A DNA stretch of 57,730 nucleotides from a virus, in IMG/VR virus record IMGVR_UViG_3300045141_000380, positions 1 through 57,730 of that record, one strand, 5' to 3'. Both the position numbers and the translations under genes were made by a program. Of this stretch, positions 33,431 through 40,888 are shown one piece after another. The first letter of the stretch is position 1. The number at the start of each line of letters is the position of its first letter. A model generated the notes under the pieces. It was given only the letters and a program-made list of their open reading frames with translations, had not been told where the DNA came from and searched no databases.

Positions 33431-34978
33431 TCATTCCTCCCGCGCGAGGCCTGCCGTCTGGATGAGGTCCTCCACCGCGCGCTGGTATTTCAACACGCGG
33501 AGTTCGAGGACGTAGTGGGCTATGCCCCGCTTCATATTATCGGTGTAGACGCCGTCCATCTTTCGGGTCAGCTTTACCTTGCCCCTAAAAAACTTCTTCA
33601 ATCCGCCCACCATCTTCTTGGTGGCAGCTAAATCGTCATGCAGATAAGCGCGCAGCGCCCGTCTTTCGATGATGATTTTGCGGTCATCCCTGATGATGTG
33701 AACAAAGATCGTCTGCCCAGGCGACGGCCGGCGCAAGATCATGACCTCCCCTTTCATTTGGAATCCCCACTGCGATCGGTCCGTCACCAGGGCGTTGCCG
33801 GTTTTCAGGCAGCGGTTCAGGAAATCGACCAGCTCCTGCTCGACCTTGAGATAGTCCATGCCGCCGTCCCGTGCGCCCGCACGATTGGCCACGAACGTCT
33901 TTGCCAGGAAGGCTTCCATCGCCGGCACATCGAGGTCGGCGCCCAGCCGCCGCGCCAGCGTAGCACCGGCCAGCAGCACACCGCAGATGCTCCACCAATA
34001 GCTCTCGTCCGACGTGGCGTGCACTTTGTCGGCGAACCGGTCCATCGTCTCGGCCACCATCGTCTCGATCGCCTTGTGCTCGCACGCGAGCATCCGGGCG
34101 TATTGCGCACCGACGAGGCCGTAGTTGTGATCCAGCTCGGCGAAGGTGCGGCTGGCCACCAGCCGATTTACCAGGCCTGGCTCGTGCTCGCGCTTGGCAA
34201 GCTTGAACTCGAACACGCGCAGCAGGGCCGCGCTGATCGAATCCTTTTTAGCGCTCAGAAAGCGCGCAAAACTCGGATTACTGCAGACGCAAAACAGTGT
34301 CTGCCATTCTCCCTTTGCCCTATAGTTGCTGTTGGGCCTGACCTTGCCGCCCTCGGAGCCCCTGGCAACAACGAACATCGTCTGGAACAACTTGTCCTGA
34401 TGCACCTTGGTCTGGATGTCGTCCCAGTATGCCGCCAGATTGCATGTGACCCCGAGCCGCCCCTGCACTGCCTTCAGCGTCGAATAGAAACTCTCGCGGG
34501 TCTGCTTGGGATGACCCCACACCGCTGCCGCCACGTTCTGGGCCGAGGTCTTGCCCGTCCCCGACTCGCCCCAGACGCTGAGGATCGCGCCGTAGGTAGA
34601 GCCCGTAAACGTCATCAGCGGCGCCGCGAAGGCGGTTGCTATCAGCACGTCGAGTTCCGGCCGCCGGCGATCGGTCAAAAGCTTGCACGCCCGCAGCCAG
34701 ACGTCCGGATCACCGACCGGGACGTACCACGGTCTCAGCTCGTCATTGTGCGCGATTGCCAGCGGCTCCTCGGTGCCGTCCTCGCGATAGAGAACATTCC
34801 CGCAGGCAAACCCGATGCGCTTGCCGCCCTGCCAGCGCCAGCCCATGGCGCCGGTATCGTGCATCCCGGCAAACACCCTGTCGGCGACCGGACCGGCGAA
34901 ACCGGTGGTCGCCTCCACCCCAGGGAGCTTGATTGCGCGCATCCTCTCCAACCAGGACATGCCAAATTTCTGTTCCAT
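33431..34978 (-). CDS. DUF927-type replicative helicase/ATPase
   Basis: 515 aa. Walker A is GESGTGKTSAQ (~145-155), with the Walker B-like AAYWDDIQ (~188-195) and sensor-like TLFCVCSNPSF (~235). The preceding FTGSTYGAILSVWGESGTGK is characteristic of the DUF927 domain found in primase-helicases of mobile elements. The N-terminus lacks a primase (Toprim or AEP) domain, so the protein is either helicase-only or has lost its primase part. It would unwind or load at the phage origin. Divergent in direction from the late operon; upstream lie tiny minus-strand genes. Confidence 0.72.
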   Translation of the reverse strand: MEQKFGMSWLERMRAIKLPGVEATTGFAGPVADRVFAGMHDTGAMGWRWQGGKRIGFACGNVLYREDGTEEPLAIAHNDELRPWYVPVGDPDVWLRACKLLTDRRRPELDVLIATAFAAPLMTFTGSTYGAILSVWGESGTGKTSAQNVAAAVWGHPKQTRESFYSTLKAVQGRLGVTCNLAAYWDDIQTKVHQDKLFQTMFVVARGSEGGKVRPNSNYRAKGEWQTLFCVCSNPSFARFLSAKKDSISAALLRVFEFKLAKREHEPGLVNRLVASRTFAELDHNYGLVGAQYARMLACEHKAIETMVAETMDRFADKVHATSDESYWWSICGVLLAGATLARRLGADLDVPAMEAFLAKTFVANRAGARDGGMDYLKVEQELVDFLNRCLKTGNALVTDRSQWGFQMKGEVMILRRPSPGQTIFVHIIRDDRKIIIERRALRAYLHDDLAATKKMVGGLKKFFRGKVKLTRKMDGVYTDNMKRGIAHYVLELRVLKYQRAVEDLIQTAGLAREE

Positions 34979-35038
34979 TTGAGTGGTCTCACGCGATGAT
35001 TCGTTCTAATCGCCTATCGTCGCTTAACGATTTGTCAA

Positions 35039-35054
35039 TGCTTCACGTGAAACA
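35039..35054 (+). other. parS-like ParB-binding site
   Basis: TGCTTCACGTGAAACA matches 15 of 16 positions of the chromosomal parS consensus TGTTTCACGTGAAACA and retains the perfect TTCACGTGAA core. It overlaps the stop codon of the small zinc-ribbon gene and lies 61 bases upstream of the helicase start. A host ParB could nucleate here. Confidence 0.6.
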
Positions 35055-35168
35055 TTCCGGGAACAGCTCATATCCTCCATCGATTTGCATGTCGTGACCC
35101 ACTAAGAAATTCGAACGCACTGACGATCTGAATCCACAGTGCCAGCATTTCCATTCGTCAGTCATCAT
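35043..35168 (-). CDS. Tiny zinc-ribbon protein (41 aa)
   Basis: MMTDEWKCWHCGFRSSVRSN followed by FLVGHDMQIDGGYELFPECF: a CxxC knuckle near residue 8 with a further His/Cys pair later, consistent with one zinc site. Its ATG overlaps the stop of the upstream gene (ATGA), strong evidence for translation. The stop codon is within the parS-like site. Function unknown. Confidence 0.55.
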   Translation of the reverse strand: MMTDEWKCWHCGFRSSVRSNFLVGHDMQIDGGYELFPECFT

Positions 35169-35389
35169 GGCCTTCCCGGTCGCTCCCGGACTTCAGGCGT
35201 TGGTGCCATCCTGGCGATCTCGTCGACGCGCAGCGGCCTCCGATAATGCACCGCCACAGCGCGCATCCCGATCTCGCGCGTCATCTCCTCAGTCAACCAC
35301 GGCTCGTCCGTTCCGACGCCGCGCATGATGCGGTCACGCAGAGCTTCGGCCTTCCGCCACTTGGTCGGGCTCCAACGGAGCACCGGCAC
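35165..35389 (-). CDS. Hypothetical small basic protein (74 aa)
   Basis: GTG start with AGGA five bases upstream. The product is Arg-rich and helical (TKWRKAEALRDRIMRGVGTD ... REIGMRAVAVHYRRPLRVDE) with no recognised domain. It is coupled by ATGA to the zinc-ribbon gene. A palindrome (35401-35415) lies just upstream, so expression may be regulated there. Confidence 0.5.
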   Translation of the reverse strand: MPVLRWSPTKWRKAEALRDRIMRGVGTDEPWLTEEMTREIGMRAVAVHYRRPLRVDEIARMAPTPEVRERPGRP

Positions 35390-35400
35390 CGGTCCTAACC

Positions 35401-35415
35401 TATCGTGATACGATA
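35401..35415. promoter_or_regulatory. Palindrome, possible operator
   Basis: TATCGT-GAT-ACGATA, a perfect inverted repeat in the leader between the genes ending at 35456 and starting at 35389 on the minus strand. A dimeric regulator could bind here; nothing else identifies it. Confidence 0.4.
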
Positions 35416-35455
35416 AGCTGAGCTGCCAAAGAGGGCGCCCGCCGGCGTAGACGGT

Positions 35456-35587
35456 TCATTCCATGCCGATGTTGCAAGTGAGGCCCGCCGAGATACGCGG
35501 CTCGGCCAGCCAGAAAAACCTCTGCGTGATCTGCACATCCGGGTCGAATACCGGATGTGCAAGCGCGATTTCAACGTGGGGGTTCAT
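35456..35587 (-). CDS. Tiny hypothetical protein (43 aa)
   Basis: ATG preceded by AAAGGAGAGACGA, one of the best ribosome sites in the window. Product: NPHVEIALAHPVFDPDVQIT QRFFWLAEPRISAG... It is soluble, with no known motif. It sits in a minus-strand chain of similarly small genes between the att site and the helicase. Confidence 0.6.
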   Translation of the reverse strand: MNPHVEIALAHPVFDPDVQITQRFFWLAEPRISAGLTCNIGME

Positions 35588-35601
35588 TCGTCTCTCCTTT
35601 C

Positions 35602-35811
35602 TCATATCCAGGTTTCCACGATGACCGAGTCGTCGGTTGCATGCCGGGGCAAGCAGACAAGGCCGGCATCGAGCATCATCTCACGCAACACCTCGATATC
35701 AGGATGCGCGTAGGCCTCAGCGGTCGGACTCTCGCCAACAAACTTGCGCACGACAAAAGCGTCTGGCCGATCTTTGGGATGGTCGTAGATCGTCCACGTG
35801 ACGAGGGTCAT
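35602..35811 (-). CDS. Hypothetical protein (69 aa)
   Basis: GAGGAG precedes the ATG. Sequence TLVTWTIYDHPKDRPDAFVV RKFV ... HPDIEVLREMMLDAGLVCLP looks like a compact alpha/beta domain. The pattern WTIYDHPxDxPxxFVxRxF is frequent in small proteobacterial phage proteins of unknown role. The start overlaps the stop of a possible upstream frame. Confidence 0.6.
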   Translation of the reverse strand: MTLVTWTIYDHPKDRPDAFVVRKFVGESPTAEAYAHPDIEVLREMMLDAGLVCLPRHATDDSVIVETWI

Positions 35812-35945
35812 TGACGCTCCTCTTGCTGCCGCTCAAGTTCTTCTTTCTCGTGCTTCATCCAACTTTCGATCTCGTCCTGGATCGCCTGCGCAAGATTTGA
35901 GATGAGTTGATTGCTTGCCGCGCCGCCAAGAAAGTGCCGAGCCAA
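35808..35945 (-). CDS. Possible small helical protein (45 aa, TTG start)
   Basis: A frame ending ...AIQDEIESWMKHEKEELERQ QEERQ stops exactly on the next gene's ATG (ATGA). The C-terminal half is a credible charged helix. An in-frame stop just upstream leaves TTG at 35945 as the only reasonable start, without a clear ribosome site. It may be real or the remnant of a longer gene damaged near the att region. Confidence 0.3.
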   Translation of the reverse strand: MARHFLGGAASNQLISNLAQAIQDEIESWMKHEKEELERQQEERQ

Positions 35946-36170
35946 ATCGCGGCATTCCCATCAAGCCATCCTCCCTCGTGAAACATCGAGCCGCCCCCGG
36001 AGTCCGTGGCAGTCCCCGGGAGCGGCCGTCCCCGCACTGGCGCCTGCTTTGATTCGCCAGCAAGGGAAGCCCGTAGGCGCGATTTCGGGCGCCAGGGTGG
36101 GATAGTGGCGCCCAGGTGCGGGCGACGCATGGGCGGTGCCTTTGGCGAAGGCTGGGCACCCCGGTGGTGG

Positions 36171-36257
36171 CTCCGGTGGCGGGCCTGATTCGTCCCCTAG
36201 AACGCCCGGAGAACGCCCGGAGGGCTCCGGTGGTGGCTCCGGTGGTGGCTCCGGTGG
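36171..36257 (+). repeat. CTCCGGTGG direct repeats, left of att core (arm-type site candidates)
   Basis: Copies at 36171, 36225, 36237 and 36249 (start positions); the last three are spaced exactly 12 bp. The final copy is followed by TTTGTGTC. A partial copy CCGGTGG lies at 36161. Same orientation as the right-hand copies, as expected for integrase arm sites. Confidence 0.6.
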
Positions 36258-36362
36258 TTTGTGTCACCGAATACGTCAAAACACCCCCTTTTTGCCCCCT
36301 GTTCGTGCTTTCGCGAGAATAGGTGGCGACTGGGTAAAACCTTTGATTTGTTGAGGTTTTTC

Positions 36363-36407
36363 TGGTCGGAGCGCCGAGATTTGAACTCGGGACCCCCAGT
36401 CCCCCAG
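36363..36407 (-). other. Phage attachment core: 3' half of tRNA-Pro(GGG)
   Basis: On the minus strand this reads as the tRNA 3' half: anticodon loop CTGGGGG with 3' stem ACTGG, variable bases, T-arm CCGAG-TTCAAAT-CTCGG, acceptor strand CGCTCCGA and CCA. No 5' half is present (the base pairing already breaks in the 5' anticodon stem), so it is not a functional tRNA gene but a site that restores one after integration. Integrase starts ~300 bases away, as usual. Confidence 0.78.
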
Positions 36408-36470
36408 AATGGCGTCCTAAATCGAAGATCATGCTGTGCCCCAGCGGTTCATGCAAGCTTCGCCCGGCGG

Positions 36471-36491
36471 CTCCGGTGGAAACTCCGGTGG
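36471..36491 (+). repeat. CTCCGGTGG direct repeats, right of att core
   Basis: Two copies, at 36471 and 36483, again 12 bp apart; the last is followed by TTTTTGTC, similar to the base context after the last left-hand copy. Supports an intact attP with both arms. Confidence 0.6.
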
Positions 36492-36499
36492 TTTTTGTC

Positions 36500-36730
36500 T
36501 CAGACTCCGTCGACCGCGAAGTGTTTGGCGTCGTACTTTGCATCGATGCGCCGTGCGAACCGCACCAGCGATCTGATCGCCTCAGGTTCGAGCGCGATCC
36601 AATGCTCGGCGCCGTCGCGCGGCGTCGACAGGGTGATGTCGTAGCCGTTGAAGGTGGCGGTGACGCCGTCGCCGAGCCAGCATTCATCATCGGATGTCGT
36701 GCCCTCGGGCCTGTCACTTCGATCTCGCAT
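36500..36730 (-). CDS. Hypothetical protein downstream of integrase (76 aa)
   Basis: Overlaps the integrase end by 17 bases. Sequence ECWLGDGVTATFNGYDITLS TPRDGAEHWIALEPEAIRSL then VRFARRIDAKYDAKHF. A small beta-then-helix protein of unknown role. Position between integrase and att suggests co-expression with integrase. Confidence 0.55.
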   Translation of the reverse strand: MRDRSDRPEGTTSDDECWLGDGVTATFNGYDITLSTPRDGAEHWIALEPEAIRSLVRFARRIDAKYDAKHFAVDGV

Positions 36731-37859
36731 TGCGTGCTCCGGTGACGCGCGCGGACTTGCGCTGCCCGGCCAGCTTATCGATCACATCGGCGACGCCCTG
36801 TTCGTTGGCGGCGCCATAAATGTTGAGCGTGGTCGCCACGTCGGCGTGGTCGAGCATCTTCTGGACGATCGGGAAGCCCTCGGCGGTGCCGATCGCCTTC
36901 AGGGCCTTCCTGGCGGTGTCGTGCCGCAGATCGTGGAAGCGCACCCGGTCGGCGCCGACCAGCAGGCCGGCCTCGGCCCGGATGCCGTTCCACACCTTGC
37001 GCAAGCCATCCCTGGTGATCGGGTAGCGCCGACCCTCGACCCGGCCGTCACGGGTGCGCTGCGCCACGTAGGTGAACACCCGGGTGGGATGGTGCCCGCG
37101 TAACGGCCACAGGATCTCACGGATGGTGTCATTGATCTTGATGGTGCTGATCTTGCCGCCGGCCCGGCCCTTGGTCCGCATCGTGATGGTGCGGGTGTCC
37201 CAATTCACGCTACCCCATTCGAGCGTCAGGCTCTCGATCTTGCGCTTCGCGGTGGCGCGGCAGAATTCGAACAGCGGCTCGTAATCCTCGCGCTGGTTTG
37301 CGATCGCGGCTTCGAGGCGGCGCGTCTCGTCGGGGCCGAGCTCGCGGGCAGGGCGCTTCGGCTCGTCGAGCCACAGGTCCCGCCACTTCGGTTCGTTCGG
37401 AAACCGGACGCTCGGCCGCAGGTAGGTGAACAGCTTCTTCAACTGCTCGATGGTGTCGTTGACGGTGTAAGCCGAGACCGGGCGCGGCGGTGTCCCGTAT
37501 GTGTGGCCGAGCCGCCAGCGCCGCAGCTTGAGCACGTCGTCGTGCGTGATCGCGGTGATAAGCTTGGTTGCCCCGAAGTAATCGACCAGCAGGACGCAAA
37601 GCCGAAGCGTGTTGTCGGCGCCGGCATGACGCTCGCCGACGTCCTTCATGTAGCGCACCGTCACCGGATCGAGCGCGAGCGATGTGTCCCCGTCGCTCTG
37701 CGCAGCCAATGCGGCGCGCAGCTCGGCCTCTAGCTCCCCGGCGCGTTTTTCCGCCTCGCGGCGACTCGTGCATCCCGTAGATCGTGAATACTTGCGGCCG
37801 TCGATCCAGATGTCGGCCGTGAGGTTCTTCGACTTCTTGTCCTTGTAGACGCTCGACAT
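36714..37859 (-). CDS. int: Tyrosine integrase
   Basis: 381 aa, full length for the family. The N-terminal arm-binding part has SSVYKDKKSKNLTADIWIDG RKYSRST. The core-binding domain spans ~70-180. The catalytic domain shows the Arg of TAKRKIESLTLEW, the HDLRHD box (His-x-x-Arg), then MLDHADVATTLNIYG with the second His and nucleophilic Tyr. It would recombine the tRNA-Pro-derived core with the bacterial tRNA gene. Preceded by an excisionase-like gene that overlaps its start by 130 bases in another frame. Confidence 0.93.
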   Translation of the reverse strand: MSSVYKDKKSKNLTADIWIDGRKYSRSTGCTSRREAEKRAGELEAELRAALAAQSDGDTSLALDPVTVRYMKDVGERHAGADNTLRLCVLLVDYFGATKLITAITHDDVLKLRRWRLGHTYGTPPRPVSAYTVNDTIEQLKKLFTYLRPSVRFPNEPKWRDLWLDEPKRPARELGPDETRRLEAAIANQREDYEPLFEFCRATAKRKIESLTLEWGSVNWDTRTITMRTKGRAGGKISTIKINDTIREILWPLRGHHPTRVFTYVAQRTRDGRVEGRRYPITRDGLRKVWNGIRAEAGLLVGADRVRFHDLRHDTARKALKAIGTAEGFPIVQKMLDHADVATTLNIYGAANEQGVADVIDKLAGQRKSARVTGARNARSK

Positions 37860-38047
37860 GGTTTTCTCTTCTTGCGCTGGCGGATGAATTCGTCGATGTC
37901 AGCGGGCTCGAAAGCTCGGCGTTCACGCTTCTTGCCGCGGCCGATGTTGACGTAAACCAGGTCGCCATCGGCCACATAGCCGTCGAGAGTGTCGAGCGAA
38001 ACGCTAAGCGCTGCGGCGGCTTCCTTCGGGGTCAGTAGGTTGCTCAC
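37730..38047 (-). CDS. Excisionase-like / MerR-type HTH protein
   Basis: 105 aa. Residues 1-63 (LLTPKEAAAALSVSLDTLDG YVADGDLVYVNIG ... FEPADIDEFIRQRKKRK) are a compact winged-helix DNA-binding domain of the excisionase/HTH_17 type. The last ~42 residues are Arg/Ser-rich and encoded in the stretch that also encodes the integrase N-terminus; this tail may be of little functional value. Adjacent location implies control of integrase direction or transcription. Confidence 0.75.
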   Translation of the reverse strand: MSNLLTPKEAAAALSVSLDTLDGYVADGDLVYVNIGRGKKRERRAFEPADIDEFIRQRKKRKPCRASTRTRSRRTSRPTSGSTAASIHDLRDARVAARRKNAPGS

Positions 38048-38056
38048 TTGTGACTC

Positions 38057-38359
38057 CTATAACATGAGAATCTCATTCGCGACCTCGAACAGCTTCTCTT
38101 CGGCGTCCACAAAGCGCCGGCTGAGGTCGGCCGGAATGCCCTGGTCCTCATGCGGCACGGTGTCGACGCAACGCAGGAACGCCGCGCGGGCGTCGCGCCA
38201 TTCGAGCAGCGCGGCCGCGATCGCAGCCAAGATGTCGATCCGCCGCTTGGCGTCGCTCGCATCGATCTTGCCGATCTCGATCCAGTGCGGGTACAGCCGC
38301 CGGCGCATTTTCAGCTCGCGCTCGACCTCCCGCAGCTTATCCTCGGTGGTGAACATCAT
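38057..38359 (-). CDS. Hypothetical helical protein (100 aa)
   Basis: MMFTTEDKLREVERELKMRR RLYPHWIEIGKIDASDAKRR, then DILAAIAAALLEWRDARA. The pattern KxxEvxRELxxRxRVYPxxV-x-GKixxxxAxRxIxImxAI is a widespread phage family of unknown function. It lies nine bases before the excisionase gene, same strand. Confidence 0.65.
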   Translation of the reverse strand: MMFTTEDKLREVERELKMRRRLYPHWIEIGKIDASDAKRRIDILAAIAAALLEWRDARAAFLRCVDTVPHEDQGIPADLSRRFVDAEEKLFEVANEILML

Positions 38360-38366
38360 GTTCTAA

Positions 38367-38567
38367 TTATTCCGTACTTTTGCGGCGGCGTTCCTCGCCG
38401 GGGGCGAAGAGCCAGTTTAGAATTTTCGTCAGCGTATCAGAGTCACATTTCTCGCCTCGTTCGAAGCGATTGAGTGTCGGATGCGATATTCCGATCTCCC
38501 TGGCAAGCTCGCGGACGCCAACCCGATTCGCCCAGCGGTAATCTGCAATGACGTTGCCAAGGCGCAC
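38367..38567 (-). CDS. XRE-family HTH regulator (66 aa)
   Basis: GTG start with GGAGG six bases upstream. Residues 5-60 form an XRE helix-turn-helix: VIADYRWANRVGVRELAREI GISHPTLNRFERGEKCDSDT. It is only the DNA-binding domain, Cro-sized. Member of the left early operon just upstream of excision/integration genes, so a local switch is possible. Confidence 0.78.
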   Translation of the reverse strand: MRLGNVIADYRWANRVGVRELAREIGISHPTLNRFERGEKCDSDTLTKILNWLFAPGEERRRKSTE

Positions 38568-38645
38568 GTTTCATCCTCCTTGGTGATCACCACGACTTGC
38601 CAACCTTCTCGATAGCTGCCCGTGCGATCTCGCGGGGTCCTCAGA

Positions 38646-39188
38646 TCAAATCCCCATATGCTCGCGCATCACGCGGACCCATTGGGCCGGCGTCGCGTCC
38701 TCGGGCATGCCGTCCGCGGCGACGTCGAGCACGGGCGCTAGCTTGCGTATGGCGTGCAGCACCGTCGTATGATCGAAGCCGCCGGCTCGCCGGCCGATCT
38801 CCGGCATGCTCTTGCGCGTCAAATGTCGCGCGAGCGCGAAGGTCACCGATCGCGGCGCTACTATCACGGCGGTGCGGCAGCGCCCGAATAGTTCATGTCG
38901 CGTAATGTGGAATTCGTCGCATACCGCTTTAACGATGTGCTCGAATCGCGAGAGCGGATGGCGCAACATCGCGGCGAATTTTACGGGCAGCTCCACCGGA
39001 TCATCTGGCGCAGGCGGCGGCTCGGGCAGCTTCGGGCGGTGGCGGCGCGGCGGGCGAACTGTTTCAGGCGGCGGAGGTGGCGCAGGCATGAGCTGTTGCC
39101 AAAATGCCGAATGAATAGCCCGGTATCTCGCCAGCATTTCCTCGGCGCTCGAATAATCCGACACGTCTGCAGCGGGGGTGACCTTCAT
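38646..39188 (-). CDS. DnaA domain IV-like replication protein
   Basis: 180 aa. Residues ~78-165 (LSRFEHIVKAVCDEFHITRH ... APRSVTFALARHLTRKSMPE IGRRAGGFDHTTVLHAIRKL) match the DnaA C-terminal DnaA-box-binding domain, including the signature GxRxHTTVxxA-like segment FDHTTVLHA. It lacks the AAA+ domain. The N-terminal ~75 residues are Pro-rich and disordered. It could recruit the host machinery to DnaA boxes or compete with host DnaA. Overlaps the next gene by four bases. Confidence 0.82.
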   Translation of the reverse strand: MKVTPAADVSDYSSAEEMLARYRAIHSAFWQQLMPAPPPPPETVRPPRRHRPKLPEPPPAPDDPVELPVKFAAMLRHPLSRFEHIVKAVCDEFHITRHELFGRCRTAVIVAPRSVTFALARHLTRKSMPEIGRRAGGFDHTTVLHAIRKLAPVLDVAADGMPEDATPAQWVRVMREHMGI

Positions 39189-39391
39189 TGCAGAGCATCC
39201 CGTTCACCACTTTCGATCTCGGCGACGCGCGCCATCAGGCTCGTTATCGCAACGTCTCGATCCGCATCGTGATGATGGAGAAACCACGCAATCATGGTCG
39301 CAAGCATGCCCTCGCGGCCGTCATCGTTGAACGGTGTCAAGATGTTGCACATGGCGTCGAGATCGCGACGCACCTCCGATTCGGATTTCAT
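39185..39391 (-). CDS. Small hypothetical protein (68 aa)
   Basis: ATG at 39391 chosen because it overlaps the RecT stop (ATGA) and GGAG lies eight bases upstream. Mostly helical (EVRRDLDAMCNILTPFNDDG, MLATMIAWFLHHHDADRDV). No known domain. Position between RecT and the DnaA-like gene places it in the recombination/replication operon. Confidence 0.6.
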   Translation of the reverse strand: MKSESEVRRDLDAMCNILTPFNDDGREGMLATMIAWFLHHHDADRDVAITSLMARVAEIESGERDALQ

Positions 39392-40539
39392 TGGCGCATC
39401 TCCGCGATCGCGTCCTGAACCTCCTTCGCCATCTCGGCGGTGTCTCCGACAGTCATCTGGGCGCCATTGCGCATCGCGCGCGCGTTGGGCCCGCTCCACC
39501 ACGAGTCGAGCATCGCGGCATCCTCGGGTTTTGCGGCGGCGATCATCTGGCGGGTCAGCAGCTTGAACGTCTCAGGGTCTTTCGGCGGATGCCTCTGCGC
39601 CATGCCGATCAGCTCGCCCATGGTCATCTCGGGCGCGTCCTGCGATACCTCGCCGGTGTCGGCGTCGTGCTCGATCGCGGTGTCGTCGCCGGGCCGTGGG
39701 TCGCCTGGATCATTATCCTGGGCTGGTTCGTTATCACCGCTTTCGCCCTTGCTGCCGGCCCACTTCTCAAGCGCCGCCATGGCACTTACGGGCTGGCGCT
39801 TGGTGACCTCCTTGCCGCGCTCTTTCGCGCCTTGCATGTCGTAGAGCTCGTCGTCTCGGTGCAGCACAGTATCCAGGTCGCTGGACATGGGGAGCGACTT
39901 GCAATGGCGCCTTACGCAGGTCTTGCGCACCATTTCGGGGTAGGTGACCGGATCGTTCCAGGGGCCCTTACGGGCGCGCGAAAACTTCTGGCGAATTTCC
40001 TCGACCTCGGAAATCGACATCACCTCGTATGAGGTCCCGCCATCCTTGAACTTGGCAATCGAGTAAACGGCGATCGGCTTGGCGCCGCGCGGGCGGGCTA
40101 GCGCCGGCTTGTGTTTGACATATGGCTCGTCGCCTAATTGAAAATCAAACTCGTCGCCCTCGAAAACAACATGAGCATAAAGATCGACAAGCTCGCCGGA
40201 GTTTCTTGCTTTTTTTCGAAGGCCGGCGACCATGGGCAGGTAAGTGGCCTGATCACTCTTCTTCTGGCCCTCCTCGTTCTCTCCAAAGGGAACGATTGCA
40301 GCCTCGCGGCCGTCCGGGAGCAATCCGTCTTGCGCGCATTTCATACATGAATTGAAAATCGATTGCCGCGTACAGGCGAGCAATTTTGGATTGTTCTGGA
40401 TCGCGGTCATCACGACTCTCGTGAAGCGCTCGACCGGTATATGAGCAGGTAGCGCATATGCAAACTGCGGCCCCATTTTTTCGAGGTCGCGCCGGAATTG
40501 ATCGATCACCGATAGCTGCTGTTTGGTGTTGACGTTCAT
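39388..40539 (-). CDS. recT: RecT-family single-strand annealing protein
   Basis: 383 aa. The RecT domain spans ~15-245: RFTRVVMTAIQNNPKLLACT, SIFNSCMKCAQDGLLPDGRE AAIVPF, YLPMVAGLRKKARNSGELV, and PEMVRKTCVRRHCKSLPMSS. The C-terminal ~130 residues are acidic/proline-rich and variable. It pairs with the YqaJ-type exonuclease two genes upstream to form a two-component recombination system used in replication, repair and mosaicism. Confidence 0.92.
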   Translation of the reverse strand: MNVNTKQQLSVIDQFRRDLEKMGPQFAYALPAHIPVERFTRVVMTAIQNNPKLLACTRQSIFNSCMKCAQDGLLPDGREAAIVPFGENEEGQKKSDQATYLPMVAGLRKKARNSGELVDLYAHVVFEGDEFDFQLGDEPYVKHKPALARPRGAKPIAVYSIAKFKDGGTSYEVMSISEVEEIRQKFSRARKGPWNDPVTYPEMVRKTCVRRHCKSLPMSSDLDTVLHRDDELYDMQGAKERGKEVTKRQPVSAMAALEKWAGSKGESGDNEPAQDNDPGDPRPGDDTAIEHDADTGEVSQDAPEMTMGELIGMAQRHPPKDPETFKLLTRQMIAAAKPEDAAMLDSWWSGPNARAMRNGAQMTVGDTAEMAKEVQDAIAEMRQ

Positions 40540-40552
40540 GATTTGCCTCCGC

Positions 40553-40888
40553 TCAAGATCGTGCTTGGCGCGCCCAACGGGCCATATGACTTGGGAAATT
40601 AGCGGCCTCCAACGTCGTCGCGTCCTTGAATAGTTCGGCGGCGAAATCGATCAGTTCGAGATAGGTCATCTTGTCGATGATGCACGCGATGGCCCGCTGG
40701 CGATGGCCGGTCGTGGTCATCAGGTCGACCATGCGCCGATGGTCTTCGTGTTCTTGGCGCGCCTCACGTTTCACAGCGACCATTTCGACGATCGATGCAT
40801 TAGGGGCAGGTCTACTCCAATCGAGGGAGCGCGGTTCGCTCAGTTCGTCCGCCAGTGCGGCCAGGGCGTTGTGATGGTTCTCGGTCAT
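40553..40888 (-). CDS. Hypothetical helical protein between exonuclease and RecT (111 aa)
   Basis: ATG at 40888 overlaps the exonuclease stop (ATGA). Composition charged and helical: TENHHNALAALADELSEPRS ... VEMVAVKREARQEHEDHRRM ... YLELIDFAAELFKD. No motif recognised. Being lodged inside the exonuclease-recT pair suggests an accessory recombination factor or a nuclease inhibitor. Confidence 0.6.
   Translation of the reverse strand: MTENHHNALAALADELSEPRSLDWSRPAPNASIVEMVAVKREARQEHEDHRRMVDLMTTTGHRQRAIACIIDKMTYLELIDFAAELFKDATTLEAANFPSHMARWARQARS

Larger units (their letters stand above)
35946..36499. other. attP region without genes
   Basis: About 550 bases with no credible gene. It contains the tRNA-derived att core (36363-36407), direct CTCCGGTGG repeats on both sides, a duplicated AACGCCCGGAG (about 36201-36222), and GC-rich low-complexity DNA. 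It lies between integrase and the small minus-strand genes. Confidence 0.6.

Noticed and set aside
33638-34999. 453-aa plus-strand frame opposite the DUF927 helicase
   Set aside because: No motifs, His/Arg-rich shadow; the minus strand has the Walker A/B motifs.
36363-36420. A complete tRNA-Pro gene
   Set aside because: Only the 3' half is present; the 5' acceptor strand, D-arm and one base pair of the anticodon stem are missing, so it is an att core.
35833-36717. 294-aa minus-strand frame across the att region
   Set aside because: Thr/Arg/Gly-rich composition from the CTCCGGTGG repeats, no ribosome site, and it covers two better small genes and the tRNA-derived core.
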